NCBI GenBank assembly: GCA_021464245.1
Contig: JADCRB010000053.1
Span: 2,857,057-2,921,056, forward strand
Reading direction: 5' to 3'
Source of the DNA: Carallia brachiata
Taxonomy: Eukaryota; Streptophyta; Magnoliopsida; Malpighiales; Rhizophoraceae
DNA: 64,000 nucleotides
A program made the position numbers and the translations under genes. Each line of letters starts with the position of its first letter. Positions within the stretch are counted from its first letter, which is position 1. The notes below the pieces were generated by a model. That model was not told the DNA's origin and searched no databases. It worked only from the letters and a program-made list of their open reading frames with translations. Of the stretch, positions 11,146 to 25,317 are shown piece by piece.

Positions 11146-13979
11146 ATGATGGGGGATCATTTTGTGTTGCTGGTGGATCGCTTGCTCACTGAATCCACTT
11201 TGGAAGCTGCAATTGAGAGCAGAAATCGGTTGATGCAAGCTACAGCATCGGCACTTGATGAGAGACAATTGGAAAAATCTTCCCAGAAAGTGGATTTTGG
11301 AGGCTTGTCTACTCCAGGGAAATTGGTGGAGTGCAGGATATGCCAGGACGAGGATGAAGATTCCAATATGGAGACGCCTTGCTCTTGTTGTGGCAGCTTG
11401 AAGGTTGGTTCTTATAATTCAATTCATGGAAAGTTTTTATTCTTTTATGTCAACTGTCGTACAAAAAGTTTTCTGCTGTGCTGCTTTTTTTTTTTTTTTT
11501 TGGGTAGAATTATTGGATCATCTTGTTTGTTTACTTGCTCATATACAACAACACAACAACGCCCTAATCCTTAATTTAATTGGGGTCGGTTCAATGAATC
11601 TTTTCTCGTCATTCCGGTTTCTAGTGCACTAGGTTCGATGTGAGACCTAGTTGTCCTAAATCCTTACCAAGTAAAAATTATTCAGTCAGCTTAGGTTTCC
11701 CTCCCCCTCTCCTCTCGCCATCTATCTAAGTTTGGCCACTTATCTTAATTGGGACATTTCCTGGTACATGTTGGACATGTCCAAATTAATGCAAGTGCCA
11801 AATTGAGTGCCAAATTGGGGTACTTCGATTTGTATGTTCAATTATTAATTTGTGAATTTGAAGTTAGGTTGTCAACTGGGATGTAGTCAAATTGTTAGCT
11901 TTGACTCTTGATTCTTCTCTGTTTCTGAGCAAGTGCTGGCTTTTGGAAGGAGAATAATTTAACTCTTTGTTTGAAAAATGAGGACTATGTTTATTATCTA
12001 TAAGTCAATCTTCCCAACTACCCCAGGGGCAGTTTTTTCCTCCTAACAAATTACAATATTGATGTTCTCTATCTTCATTTCATTGAATTTTGAGATTCAA
12101 ACAATTGGTTTAGGTTATGGCAGAAAGACATGTATGATGCAATAGTAGGTATTAACTGTTCAATCATGTCATGGAGCTTAGTTAGGAGGATTTGAGTGCC
12201 AATTTCTTGATTAATGAAAACATCATTGGCAAATGCTTTTGCAGTTAGTGCGTGCCAATGTAAATTTTTCTATGAAATATGTCTAAAAAAATTTGTTATA
12301 TTATGTCACGCTTGCACGTGGTCTTAGTGCTCCCTTGGAATGCTTAACATTGGTGGAAAGCAGAATTCCATGTTTTCAGGCAACTGAGCTTGCCTCTTCT
12401 TGCATCTCAATTGGTCTAGCAAAAAGTATGAAACAGATGTCACTAGTCCAAGAATATTGCAACTGTTGAGAGCTCAGGGGCCCTTTAAATAGTCTATTAG
12501 ATTCTTCTTCATTCTAAGGCCAAACATTTTTGAGACGGAATCTGTGATCATGCCCATTTGTCCTACGTCTATCCTGAATATAACACATCTTTTTCCATAG
12601 TCAATCTTATTCTTCACATTTTGCAGTATGCACATCGCAGATGCATACAGAGGTGGTGTAACGAGAAAGGCAACACATATGTGAGATCTGCAACCAGGTG
12701 GGTTTTTCATTTCATATGGGCATGAGCGTTTGCTCAGTTTCTCTTTTTTTGTTCTTCCCCATGGGGCGCATTCCAGGGGAGAGTGAGCAGGGTTTTACCT
12801 TTTGGTACAATGCTCTTAAAACTTTCAACAGAAATTTCAAAATATCTGTCTGATGTTGGATTTTAATGAATTTCAGGAATTCAAGCCTGGATATACAGCG
12901 CCACCACCTTTGTTTCAATTAGCCGTATTCCTATGAACTTCAGGTAACTTTCTTTTGGAGCTAAATATATTTCCTTTTCACTAGAACCTTATTGTTGCTT
13001 CAATAATACTTTTATCAGGGGGAGTTGGCAGACATCAAGAAGGGATGTACATGGTCCCCGATTTATAGCAATGGTCTCAACTGACCGCGATTTCCTTGAT
13101 CCTCAATATGAAGACTATTCAGCTTCAACAACGAGGAATTCTATCTGCTATCGATTAATTGCTGTGGTGGTATATATCTTTCCCTGCCAACTCTAGCAAT
13201 TTGTATTTTGCTTTTTAAAAGAAAGACTTGGAGGGTGGGAATGCCACTGTCATAATCTCTCAGTAGGGTAATCTGAGGTAATAATAGAAGAAAAGTTTAA
13301 CAGATAGAGTTAGTTAGTCAGGCCTCGATGCCAAAATATCCTAAATCTTCTTGTTTAAAATTCCTTTGAATAAAATCGACCTAAATTTGTATAAACTGCA
13401 GTTGGCTATAGTTCACTTTCAATTAATTTCTTTGGTTGACCAAAAGTTTAAGGTGCTTGTTCATTCAATTTTTTCTTGCTATGCAGTTCTTCAGCTTCTC
13501 ATTACTTCTGTGTTTTTGGCAGCTGATGGTTCTTTTGATTCTAAGGCATACTCTTCCACTCATCCTTACTGGAACCAACGATATCTCTTTCCCACTATTT
13601 ACGGTATACATTTTTTGCTCTCTCATTTAAGAAGAATTGATGCATTTTGTTCGGCAATGTGTGATAATCATCTCTTTGATATATTGCCTGACAGTTGATA
13701 TTTCTGCGAACGGCTGGGGTTATGCTTCCAATATATTTCATGTGGAGAGCAGCAGGTCTTCTGCAGCGTCGCCGCCAGCAACATGTAAGTTTTGACCCAC
13801 CATCTGAACTTTTACATTAAGATAGCAATCCCAATATATACTTTTTAATGGTCATCGACTTGAACCTTTTTATTTTTCCTGATGTCCACCATTAGGAGCC
13901 TGCATCTTTTACCTCATCTGGTGAAGAAGATGAGCCATCAATCCTTGAAGCTCCGCCCCGCGTAATTAGTGTTCATTAG
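11146..13979 (+). CDS. RING-variant (RING-CH, DUF3675-type) membrane E3 ubiquitin ligase
   Basis: Seven coding exons: 11146-11403, 12627-12697, 12877-12943, 13019-13169, 13523-13603, 13695-13784 and 13896-13979, about 267 residues. The RINGv zinc finger starts at Cys63/Cys66 (CRICQDEDED), continues with PCSCCGS and YAHRRCIQRW, and closes with CEICNQ, the C4HC3 order of MARCH-like ligases. A conserved 'FKPGYTAPPPL' segment follows, and exons 4-6 encode two hydrophobic segments, so the protein is expected in an endomembrane and to transfer ubiquitin to membrane targets. Oddity: exon 2 is one base short (near 12677, in the last finger loop) and exon 3 one base short (near 12921). Both breaks are single losses with intact protein pattern on either side, so sequence error is likelier than a dead gene. 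A leader intron precedes the start. Family membership is secure; substrate unknown. Confidence 0.85.
11548..11680. repeat. Dispersed plant repeat with CAA-rich head and 'ggggtcggttcaatgaatc' core
   Basis: Inside intron 1 of the RING gene. It has a CAA-rich stretch, then 'ccttaatttaattggggtcgg' followed by 'atgaatc'. A related copy lies at 38713-38775 in the lipase gene. This pattern is common in plant SINE/LINE-tail repeats; the exact family is not assigned. Confidence 0.5.
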
Positions 13980-14535
13980 TGTGTCTCTGTAACTCCACGA
14001 TAAGACATTGGCATCGGCTTGTGATAAGGAGCAGCCGCCTGACCTTATATTAGTCTGCATTTCAAAGTCCACTAAGATTTCGTTGTCAGTTGTCTTCAAC
14101 AAATGGAAAAGCGAAACACCCTGGGTTGATTCTCTCACTGGAAAAATCGTTTAGCTGATACTGGTTTGCGAAGACCATCTTTTTAGTTAGGTGTGAAAAA
14201 AAGCAGGCACCAGCTTCCTTGGAAACATTAGTAGTTTCAAACGTTAGCAGGCAGCAATATGTGAATTTCTTTGCTGCCTATTCATGTTATTTTATGGTCA
14301 GAAAAATATTTCTCTGTATATACAATCTTTTACACTAGAATAATACAACGAAAATATACCCGTCTAGTGAAGTCACTACTGTTCTAATGCTTCTTCTTTT
14401 TTTTTTTTTTTAATAAGAAAGGCATCGTTCTGATGTAGTCATTGTCCTAGCGAATTTGAAAGTCTTGATTCAAACTCTTCCATAGAGAGAATTCATAATC
14501 CAAACACCTAAACACTGGTGATGATTTGAGTTTTC

Positions 14536-14760
14536 AATCTACCAACTCGGAAACCTTGCCACCCCAAAAAATTTTCTGATGATCACGCTTCATATCGACA
14601 AAATGTACTACAAATTTTTTCCTTAAGGTATTATGTAATATGGGTATCATTAAGCATATGTAATATCGTTATCATTTAATTTTTTGATCTACCAACTCTA
14701 AGTCCTCACCACCCCATAAAATTGACCGAATCACAGTCAAAATTATCATGAACAAATCAT
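14536..14760. repeat. Short degenerate tandem duplication
   Basis: 'tctaccaactc...ccaccccaaaaaat' near 14540-14575 recurs as 'tctaccaactc...accaccccataaaat' near 14690-14722. Between them 'gggtatcatt' and 'cgttatcattt' also repeat. It lies between the converging RING and QSOX genes (13980-15365), where nothing else is evident apart from likely 3' untranslated sequence of both. Confidence 0.4.
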
Positions 14761-15365
14761 CAATCCCGCCAATAAAAACAAAGCGCATAGAATGTGCAAT
14801 TGCATCCAAATTCAAGGTTGCAATTGCACATCCTCAACACTTTTAACAATCAGTTCTCACAGGTAGATCTATCCAAAGATGTGGATCCATGCAGTTCGAA
14901 AAAAGCAAACAAAATGAGAAGACTTTGTAGGAAAATTTTCTTCCTAGCTGAAGATCATAGTATATATCTGTACAAAACAAAATGAAAGGTTACAAAAGAG
15001 AACCTCAAAACAGGTCTCATGCAGGCCGCTAGGAGTAAGGTTGGTTGTGCCTGGATTCCTATTCTGACTGAATTCACCCGAACCGGGCGGGCTAAATAGC
15101 TGTATGTTGTTTTGTCCGTTAACTATTTAGTTCCAGCTTCCTCCTCGGCCTGAAATATTGGGTAAGCAAGCAAAATGAATGAGAAAATTCACCTCCAAAC
15201 AATTAAAAGCCTCTCTTCCTCTCCTTTTTTTCTTTTGTTTTTTTTCTCTCGGTTATACTTTGTCAGTAGTTCTTTTTTTTTTTTTTTGTTCTTCTTTTTC
15301 TAAAGTTTTTTTTTTTTTTTCAATGCTCACACTGCACATGAAAAAGCTCATTGCGCTCCAAAATA

Positions 15366-18300
15366 TCATATGTCCTTTAAAGGGTGAAGGTGGTGGTAAT
15401 ACTTCCGATTCTTCTGTTGTGAACGCCAGTAGCAGGCAAGCGCTCCAAATGCACAGCTAGCCAAGGCAATCGCCAATGCAGCACCCACAGGTACCACAAC
15501 AGCATTTGTCGAAGCCACCAAATCTTCAATACCCCCATCAGTTGCTTCATTCCCCAGACGACTTTTTTCTTTGTACAAAGATACGAGGGATTTTCCATAA
15601 TAATCAGTCAAGAACTTGTATATTTCATCTTCGTCCCAATTGACCTGACTAATCCCATTCTCTTTACGGCTCCTAGAGCGATAACATGAAGAGCAAAGCT
15701 GCTTTGGAGGCCATATTATCTTTGGAAACTTGGGGTCTCCAGTTCCCAGAGATGCTTCTTCCTTCATTAATCTATCATTAACTTTATTATGTGCACTCCA
15801 CAACCAAAGAGCAAATTCACGGGATGTGTTGAAGGGGCTCCTGACACTAAAAATAACAAGAAGCCATAATTAATTGAAAGAAGTTAAGGAACGCTTTGAG
15901 CCAAGTTATTCTGAGTTGCTTTTACCTTGAACACATTTGGTAAAAATGTTGGCGACATTCCTCACAAATGAAGAAGTTGTGAATAAAATCACGTACAGCT
16001 GTAAAGGCAAACTGGCTTTCTCCATCCTCAATTCTCACTGAGAGGGAATGCAGTAGAACCCATAATCCACAACTGCAGACAGAAAAACAAAGGAACCGTT
16101 AGGCATATAGTCAAAAGCGACCAGGGATGTTTTATATAATTTTCTGTCTGTAATGCTCATGGTTCCAAAAGAAAATCTTTATCCCACTATATTACAATCA
16201 AAACCATACAATATATTACAATGAAAACAGTTAAAGAAAAAACAAGTCATCACCTGAAGCCCCTAGTATCATTCCTGCTTCCACGACAAGACATCTGAAA
16301 GGAATACCAAAGCAATTTTTAGAAAGAGGGAACAAGAATGAGGTTCATAAACAACATGAAGCACGCCTTCAACTCATAACAACTGATATAAGCTTGTCTG
16401 CCTAAAAGAGGCAGAAATGAATATCTTCAATCACACTTTCTGTCTGCTTGATAAGAAAATGGACACAGATCATTCATAATATCATAACAGTAATCTTAAC
16501 AAAATCAATACAAATTACAATAAACAACCTGGATATTTGTAAACTAGATGCACACGAAAAATGTCAATGCTGAACAAAGCACTATACACCAATAAGCAAA
16601 GGGGAGTAAACATAGAGAATGGCTTTTTCCCCTTCCATCTCCCCTACCAAAAGATGCACACAAAGAAAAAACACCTACCCAATATCCTCGAGGAACTTCT
16701 TTCCCACAAATCTGGAAATTCCCCAGAATGTTCTTGACATCACCGACTAGTTCCTTTTTATCATCAGACCACAAGTCATCAAAATTTACCAGCACTTCTG
16801 CACTTCCCTTTCGACATCTGAAGCACAGGGAAAAAAAATCAAAACAAACAATGAATCAATTGCCCCACATTGGTCGCGATGAAGTTCCTTTGAACAAACA
16901 ATTTTCCTTTACCTTTTGGAAGGATGATGAGCCACTAAAAGCTGAAGGAATTTGATGAGTGAAGCCCTGGTTTCTGATTTTATCATCTGAGATAAAGCAA
17001 TATGATTGATAGATGAAAGAAGGGAATACAAATAAGAAAATAAAATTGGAAGTAAAAAAAAAAGAATTCCGACCTTGAGTTGAAATATGATATCAAAGGC
17101 AATGGTTGTTGCCTCCTCAACGTCATAGATAGCACGCGCAATCTTCAATTGATAAGAAAACCACAGAAGTTAATAACTAGGATTAAATGCGAAAATTCAC
17201 ATTTGAAGTTATAAAGCAAATGTGGGGTCATGCTCACAGAAAACCTGTCCAGGGTCTGATATATTTGATGGAAGAATCTCATGCTCAAACTTCTCATCAT
17301 CCAAACCATATGAGCTGTAAACAATTATAAAAAGGTATAGCCATAATTAACCAAAAGAAACAAAAAACAACATATTAAATGTTAAAGAAGAAATATAGCC
17401 AAAAAAAAAAATCATAAACTGAAATTATAAGAAAATGTTACAAGAACACATTTCTCATATCTTAAGGGTTTGGTATGGTCAATAACTCATCTTTCATGGA
17501 GTGCTTACTTATTTCCCTCTCCTAATTATCACATAGCTGTATTCATAGAACAAAATGCATGCCGCGGCATACTTGCATTTTTATATTACTAATGAAAGCA
17601 ACGTAACAGAATAACTTATAATGAACTAGTAAGAAGAGCAAATTGCAAAGAACATTATAATGAAGTGATTAAATATGAAAAAACCATGCAATATCAGATA
17701 GTTTTCAATCCATTTGTTCTGGATTCTTGAAGTAGAAACAAAAAACAGAGAACTTATTTTAGAAACTGATCAAGCTTTTGGCTGCCTCTAGAATGACAAC
17801 AATCATCTAAGACTAAGACTAAGACTAAATTTTATCAAGTTTTCCTGCCTCAACAGCAAACATGTGAAGCACCACTAACAGAAGTTAGGTTCAGAGACTC
17901 CTTCTCAGGCTCAGCTATGCGAGATGGGCCAAAACATCACCAGTCTCCACTAGCCAACTTCCCTTCCTATAAATCCAGGTTTTTTTTTTTGCCAAAGAAT
18001 TTTTTTTTTTTTTTTCATTAGACATTTTGAAGTGCATGTGTGTTAATACATAAATTGCCAAACTCAAAAAGAAATGGTCTGCATCATCGAACCCTGATGG
18101 AAGTTTTTAAATTTATAGCTTTGATTCAGAATACTTTTGAACAAAATTTTCCAATATTTCTAGCTCATTCATTCACACTCAAGAAGCTAAGGACCTCAGA
18201 GCATTGGTTTAACTCTAAATGGCAAGGTAGGTTGGGTGAGGATAGATAATTTTGAACTACATAAAAAAAATAAAAGAGAAAAAACAGAAAATGAAACCAG

Positions 18301-21300
18301 AAGACGTTGCCATCGGTATGCCTGCAAAGGAAGAGAAAGACTTTTTTTTGGGGGGTGGGGGGGGACAGCAAGAAATTAACAAGGAAGAAAAAGGAAAAGA
18401 AAACTCTTCATACTCAGTAAACCATGTCAAAGACACTGGCAGTAAGACTCGCATAGAAGTAACTTTATCTCATAACCACAATACCAGTAATTGTAGACAT
18501 CATAGCTGCTTTGAGGCAAAGGTTGCAACAGAATACAATACCAAAATTCCAACAGTCATTAATACCTCATACCTCCCCAATTGCTTGTTAATCCAATTGA
18601 GCAAGCGTTCAGCTGTCCGCCCATCATCAATGACCTGTATTTCACTTTTTTCTTCTTTAGGATCCCAACCACCAGATACAAATTTAGAAGGCGGGCCCCA
18701 TAACAGCATAGGATAATGGCCCACAGAAAATCTATCGCAAAGTTTGGTATTGGTCTGTGCTGCCACAAAAGTTTGAAAACGACAATCATCAAACCGACTT
18801 AAAATTGCAGCATTAGGGATCTATCTACAGCAGCTAAACAATGAGACTTAACAGATATGGTAGCTCTACAGAAAAATTGTTGATAGAAGGAGGCTGGAAC
18901 CAAATGTCGGGCATTAATACCTGGACTATCTGCCATCCGCCACATCACAAATCCTACTAGAGCATGAAGATGCTCCATTCTGTGTATTTAAACAAATTTT
19001 TTATGTTCCAGCATGTTATCTAAAACCAAAAGTACTAGCCAGCAGGATCTCTGACCTTACCTGACAAGTTCTAATCTGATCTTTTATCAAAATTTTCAAT
19101 GTTTCACTGCTATGGTCTGATCACAATTTTTGTGGCCTTGCCATCTATCCATATAAGCAACTTACACCTAGATCTCCATTTCCACTATTTTTAAAAAAGT
19201 TCTCACATAACTCCATAACTGGCTTCAGTCTTGCAAGCATACAAAGCTCACACATAATGCCAATGTCAAGGACAACAACAATTTTTAGATGAAGGATTCT
19301 CTTTCGCATTCAGCTATACTATGGTAAGAATACAACTGTAAAGATATGTGACAACCAGCCAAAAAATATGTACCATTGTTAACAGAGCATCATTTTGATG
19401 GCATCCTAGGGACAAAAAGATTGATCTCCATAAACTAAAAAACTAAAGTGTTAATCTTTTGGTCCAGGATGATAGAGGTTTCAAGGCTCATAACTGGGCA
19501 TAGTTGCAAATCTATAAGGCAAAAAACAGAGAAATGGATGGCCAAATAGTAGTTATAGAAAATAAGATCATCAGGAAAATTTCTTGAGAGTAGCAAATTT
19601 GCAAGTTTGTTAAATATGGCAACCTCAAGGTAGATATCCAGCACCCATTAATATCAATTATTAACTTGCAAAGCTGAAAGCAGTGGGCGATGGAACATTA
19701 TTCCTTATATGCTGATAAAGACTAAAATCCCTCTGGAGACAAGTGGAAGCCAATAATGCTTGGCAACCAAATGAAAATATTGCTCACATGTCAGACTGCT
19801 TCACTGGGACAATACAGCTAAAGATTTCCTTCAAGCCTAAAAATCTAGATAACATAAACAGATCAATCCTACATTTTATGGACATGAGTAATTTTCTGGA
19901 AATGGATAATTGATTGAAGGCTCCAAAAACCACAAAAATAAAAAAAATTAAGATCTGTACAAAAATAGATCACTAAGGCACAGCCAGTAAACCTTTAATG
20001 CGCAATCCACCCTTGCCATCAAAATAATACCAGGATGCACGGCATTGGGACCATTGAAAATCCTTGCAACTTTTTCATAGTGGGGCTGCATATTGACACT
20101 CAAAGAATAAAATCAATCGGAAACTCGACTACCAGATACTTAAAAAGAAATGCGACCCTATATAGTACCTTGTAATTTCTGCAAGCCGGGCACCTGAAAA
20201 ACAGTATAGCAAAGAAAGCACATCAATGTCATATAGTTTGTTTGCATTGAATAAATGAAGCCATCTGCAGTAAATGTACAACAACAAAAGACCACAGATA
20301 ACCTTTCATAGCCATCTATAAGGGCAAATTTTTTTGCGCAAAAAGAAATGAATGCTTTCCTTGTTTTTTGACCTTGTAAACCTTTTGAGGATAGTTAGCA
20401 CAAGAAAATATTTTCAATTGAGTCATAGATAATTTTATGATCATTAAACGGCTAAAGCAGTTCTGCTTTTGAGAGAATAGGCCCCATGCAACATTATGCA
20501 ATTCCTGGAATCCAGAATAATTGCTCTCAAAATGATATTAGTATGTGAACTGACTGAATGAAAGCCTCATCTTTAAGTATTTACAAAAATAAAAGTCATT
20601 CATTCTTTTTGTGATTGAAACGAAAGAATCAAAATCATTGTCAGCTTCCTATATCATATTACCACCGGGTACATTTTTCTCAGCTCCACAAGAAATGTTG
20701 AAGCTTTATGCATCTTGGCATACAGCGATGATTGCAAGTTTGCAGAGTAAGTATTTTTATGAAGGAACAAATTGAAACGGGAAGAGACACAAGACATCCA
20801 ATTTGTCTATGAAAATTGCAAACATGCGCTATGCTCTAAATAAACTGTTATGACAAAGTTGTAGCAACTGCGACATTAGCGGCCAATACAGCAATGGAAA
20901 ATATGAATTTTATCCATGGAAGTTGTCCATCATCAACCAATTCCCTTTTATCAATTTCCTGCCTACACACTAGATCTCACAATACAGGATCCAAAATTTT
21001 TGCTACCAACCTTATTCTAAACCAAGTGCCAGATCCAATCAGCAACATCATTTGATAAAATATACAAATCACTGGATCCCAGTTTATTCCCATGAATACC
21101 AATTGCTCTGCCAAAAATGAAATACCCTGCTATCAATCTATTGAAAAGACTGTTTAGTACCCCCATAAAAGAGTAAAACCTCATAATAAATTTTATCAGA
21201 ATCGGGGCCAGAAAACGCGATTCCGCACACAATCTCTAACCACAAATCAAATTCAAGGACTCAACCAAATTTCACACTTAAATTCACCAAACTCAAAACA

Positions 21301-21859
21301 ATCACTTCTTGTTGAGCATGCTTAAACCGACTAACTCGAACCCTTACTAAAAGGCAACGCATCAACTTAGTTAATATCATCAAACAAAACAAACCCTTTT
21401 GACCATCCTTTCTAATGACCTCAACGTTAGCACAAGTAACAAGCTTTCACCACTAAACTGCTGCAAAAAGCAAATGACGTTGAAAAACCCCATTAAAAAA
21501 AAAAAAATCGAATAATTCAAGTACAAAGCAACCAACCAACAAAAGAATAATCTTTCAGCGAATAAAAAGCAGATTAAACAACAAAGATCAAGCATCAGAT
21601 GAAGGCAGAGAAGAGAAACTGACCAGTGGGCGAAGAATTCGACGATAGCATGAGAAGCCGGAGTGTCCCGAAGCGCTGCATCGAAACTCGTGGCGTTCAA
21701 ATCAAGGGCGTAATCCACCGGCTGCGGCAGCTGGGCCTCGTCGGTTATTGATCGGAGAAGCAAGCGCCGCCGGGATCCTGGATGAAACGGCGCCGCTTTA
21801 GAGCCCGAAATCAGGAACGTAACCACAATCAAAAACAAACGACGACATGTTCGAGACAT
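15366..21859 (-). CDS. QSOX: Quiescin-sulfhydryl oxidase (thioredoxin + ERV/ALR domains, membrane-anchored)
   Basis: Eleven exons on the minus strand, in gene order: 21624-21859, 20169-20193, 19995-20085, 18573-18754, 17245-17314, 17074-17142, 16913-16986, 16679-16817, 16254-16294, 15926-16072, 15366-15846; about 518 residues, the usual plant length. It introduces disulfides into secreted proteins, reducing oxygen to peroxide. Visible features: signal peptide (LFLIVVTFLISGS), thioredoxin domain with WCPAC at 79-83 (the tiny second exon carries the motif), FAD-binding ERV/ALR domain with CEEC at 346-349, a third CSSC at 410-413 and a C-terminal membrane span near 474-498 followed by a basic tail. 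Only one thioredoxin domain is present, as in plants. The first exon is the only one with a signal peptide, which fixes the start. I could not settle by eye whether exon 3 is 91 or 93 bases near 20040; only 93 keeps frame. QSOX1 versus QSOX2 is not resolved. Confidence 0.93.
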
Positions 21860-22077
21860 GGGCGGCGTTAGATTCCGACCGGAAACTGAAACAGAAAACA
21901 GAAACTGAGACAGAATGAGAGATCTGTTGGTGGGGTTTTTTTTTTTGGATTTTTGCTTTTAATGCTAGGATTTGGTGACACTCAAAAAATGGAGTTGGTG
22001 TCAATCTCGGTACCGGTTTTCGGCGATTTTTATGAGTTTTTTTTTTTGTTTTTTAAGCAACACTACGTCAAGGTTCT

Positions 22078-22712
22078 CAGAACCGAACCGGTCATTGAAC
22101 CGGAAAACTGAGAAGTTCAAGGTTCAATCAGTTCGACCGGTAAAACCGCGGTTAAACCGGTAAAATCAGTATTTAATATTAAATATATAAAAATTAAATT
22201 TTTATATAACTTATATAATTATATAAAATGTTATATTATATAAGAATGATAATAAATATTTAAAATAAAGTGTATTTTAAGAATTATACTAATATTTACA
22301 TACATTAAAAAATATTACAATTAGTATATTAATAAAATATAATTTATAAAAATTAATTTAAAAAATAATATTTATAAATAGTGATTAAATATTAATTTTT
22401 AAAATTTAAAGATTAAATTAAAAATTTTAATCAATTGAGAACTAAATTAGAATTTTTAGTTAAAATTAGAGTTTTAATTATAATTTAGATAAAGTTTTGG
22501 GTTAAATTATAATTTAAAATTTTTTAATTTAAATTGAACCGGTTCACCCGGTTCAACCGGTCCCGGTTTTTCCAGTTCTTGACCGGTTTTTTCGGTTCTT
22601 GACCGGTTTTTCCGTTTCGGTCCGAATTCCATTTTTAGACTTGAACCGGACCGGACCTAGGACTGGTTCCCAATTTTTTTGGTTGAACCGGTCGGTCCGG
22701 TCCGATTTTCAA
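22078..22712. mobile_element. MITE-like element with 'accggtt'-rich inverted ends
   Basis: Both ends are built from many 'gaaccggt / aaccggtt' words (22078-22165 and 22535-22705) that read as inverted copies of each other, around an AT-rich core. The right end stacks several 'ttgaccggtttttcggttc'-like units. It starts about 220 bp upstream of the QSOX start codon and so lies in or next to its promoter. No coding capacity. The transposon class is inferred from layout only. Confidence 0.5.
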
Positions 22713-22754
22713 TTCCATGCACTATATGCATAGGCTTTAGTGCATTCAACTTTT

Positions 22755-22789
<35 letters not shown>

Positions 22790-25317
22790 TATTTAATCGT
22801 TCAGAGTTCGTAACCATTTAGAATTTTTCTCCTTTTTATTTGGTCGGACTGCAACGCCTTCTTGAACCGGGCGGGTCAAGGTTAGGGTTTTTTTTTTTTT
22901 CCTTAAAAAAGTAGCAGACAGTCTTTCTTTGTAAAATTTGATTCGCGTTAGCATTTTTTTTTTATCTATTGAATTAATTTGATTTTCTTAAAAATAGTCC
23001 AAATTTTTTTGATCAAAAAAAATATATATAATCAGTATATAGGTTATTGTGAAAGATGGGTATAAGTACAATGTATTATGGATTTATTAATTTTTCAGAT
23101 ATAGGGTAAATTCGTACACATGGTATAAAAAAATTGCATATATGAATAGTGATTTTTTGAGAAATATTAAGGGCTTTTTTATTTTTATTCTGCTTACGGG
23201 AACATGTTGACTATATAGTTTTCTTACTTTAACTTTGCCCATCGGCTATTTGGGTTAGGCCACTTAATTTATTGGGTACTTAACTCTCATATGTATATTT
23301 ACATTTGTAAGACCATTCTATGATTTCTAAGAATGAGAGTGGTTGGCTTGATTATGCCTAAAAAGGCAGGCAAATGTTCACGTAAGATTATCTTACAAAA
23401 GTTCTAATTTGATTTCTCCAATTCTTTTCAAGATTAAAACTCTAAACTCTTAATTATTAAAATGTTTTATAAAAAACTGTATTTTCAATTAATTGACCAT
23501 AATTTTAGAAGTTGAACTTTGAGAATTTCAATTTTTAAGACGGACTCCAATACCATAATTTTCTTGGTTGAAACTCGTTGACCCCTCTCGAGTGTCTGCC
23601 ACAGCAAGTGGTGTCCAGTCCACACATCAATTCACCGAGACGACATTTAAATGTCACAAAAAGAGATCTACTTTGCATCCGAGGTCAGCACAAAGAAGTC
23701 CTCGCTCTTAGAGACCGTGGAACCGGGTTGTTCTATGCATGGATAGTTCTCCTTTCTGAATGTTTGTAATTCTAGCATGCATTTGCCTATGAATTACATT
23801 TCATCTTTGAATAAATGCAATGTTGCTGGTGATAAAATAAAAAAAAAAAGGTTGATGTGCATTGATTTCTTCAGTGTTGCTACATTGCTTTGTAGTTTAA
23901 CAAAGCAAAATCTATGTGTTTTGGCAAAATCAAATCATATACATGTTAGGCCTTACTATGTAGACACGAGTTTTCAATACGAAAGTAATATTAATCTATC
24001 AAAAAGTGCGCATCATGATTGTTAGTTGCACAAAAATAGAAGTACAAATGTGCATCTCAATTATAATAATTACACTTTTTCTGACTATGCATTATTGTCG
24101 ATGCCCAACTAAAAAGAGAACAAGGACCGGCACGCGACTGTCTTATTTACCTTACCTCTAGAGATCAAAGCGCATGCTTCTATATGTATAACTGACCGAT
24201 TCATAATCTCATTTGGTGTTTGACAAAAAAGAAATCAGCATAACAGGATACATTTGTATCTGACCGATGCATCCGATCAATAATTCCATGCATCAAATGA
24301 TAAGCACATTCAAGAGGCCAAATAAGGTTGGCAAGGGCATTATCTTTAATTTGTCCATCAGCATGATCAAAATGTCTTCAAAATAAGAAAGTTAAAGAGG
24401 TTACCTGAAGGCATAATCTTGATAAATGTGATTTAGTGTAATTAAGAACAAGTTTAATCAACGTCTGTTGGTAGGAATAAAAGCGAGAAATTCTCATCAA
24501 AGAAACAAGAGACAATTCATCATTGCTAGACCCATTTAGGCAACGATCAGCACCCCATACAGGTGATTGTATGATGGCAGATTCTTGAACCATTATTCTG
24601 ATTTATCTGAACTGAATCTACTACTTCATCAGCCCAACTACGTCGGTGACGTTTGAAAAAAAAGAAGAAAAAAAACACATTTGGAAGGTAGACATGTTAA
24701 TGCAATTGGCCATGATCCTATTTTATGGGGTCTCTAGATGGACCATTTGGTTATATTATGAAAAGCTAAACCAATAATATATGCTTATCCTCAACACCAT
24801 TCAATTCCTTTTCTCACTTCCCGTAACCATTATGAAGCACCTGTATTCTCGCGGAGCTTTGATTATACAACTTCGTTTTCTCACAAAGGTTTGATTATAC
24901 AGCAGCATTTGCATATGTGCTACCAAGTTTTTCCAACTAATTTGGAATGGATTCGTGTTATGCTCAATACAGTAATGAGAATATATATGAATATCCATTC
25001 GGATAAAGCTGAGTACTTAAAGAGATAACAAGACCAAGAGCTTGCACCAATCAAGTTATGTGCCCCCTTTGAGATCATTTAAAAAATTTTCGTTACCATC
25101 TTTAAAAGATTTCTAAGTCTGCCTAGAATAATTGATAGATGTACATCTAAGCCGCATTTGCATACATGTGTGTTTGATATATGGTATAAAGGATAATAGT
25201 ACAGGATATGTTAGTTTTATCTTGTATTATCTTACTTTATATCATGTACCAAACACACCTGAGAAGGATGATGATCAGGCTGCTTGCCTTGCGATTGGTT
25301 GTAAAAGACAGAAACTC
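22713..25317. other. Spacer between QSOX and the kinase fragment
   Basis: No recognisable gene. It contains an (AT)n run at 22758-22785, poly-T stretches, and a locally GC-richer patch at 23570-23730 of unknown nature. Short minus-strand frames near 24378-24593 and 24801-24998 have no family resemblance that I can see. Confidence 0.55.

Noticed and set aside
18252..18716. 154-codon plus-strand frame
   Set aside because: Antisense to QSOX exon 4 and its downstream intron, starting in low-complexity AAAG sequence; the minus strand explains the conserved part fully.
19995..20085. Possible two-base deletion in QSOX exon 3
   Set aside because: My count near 20040 was not secure (91 versus 93 bases); flanking exons are in phase, so I do not claim a break.
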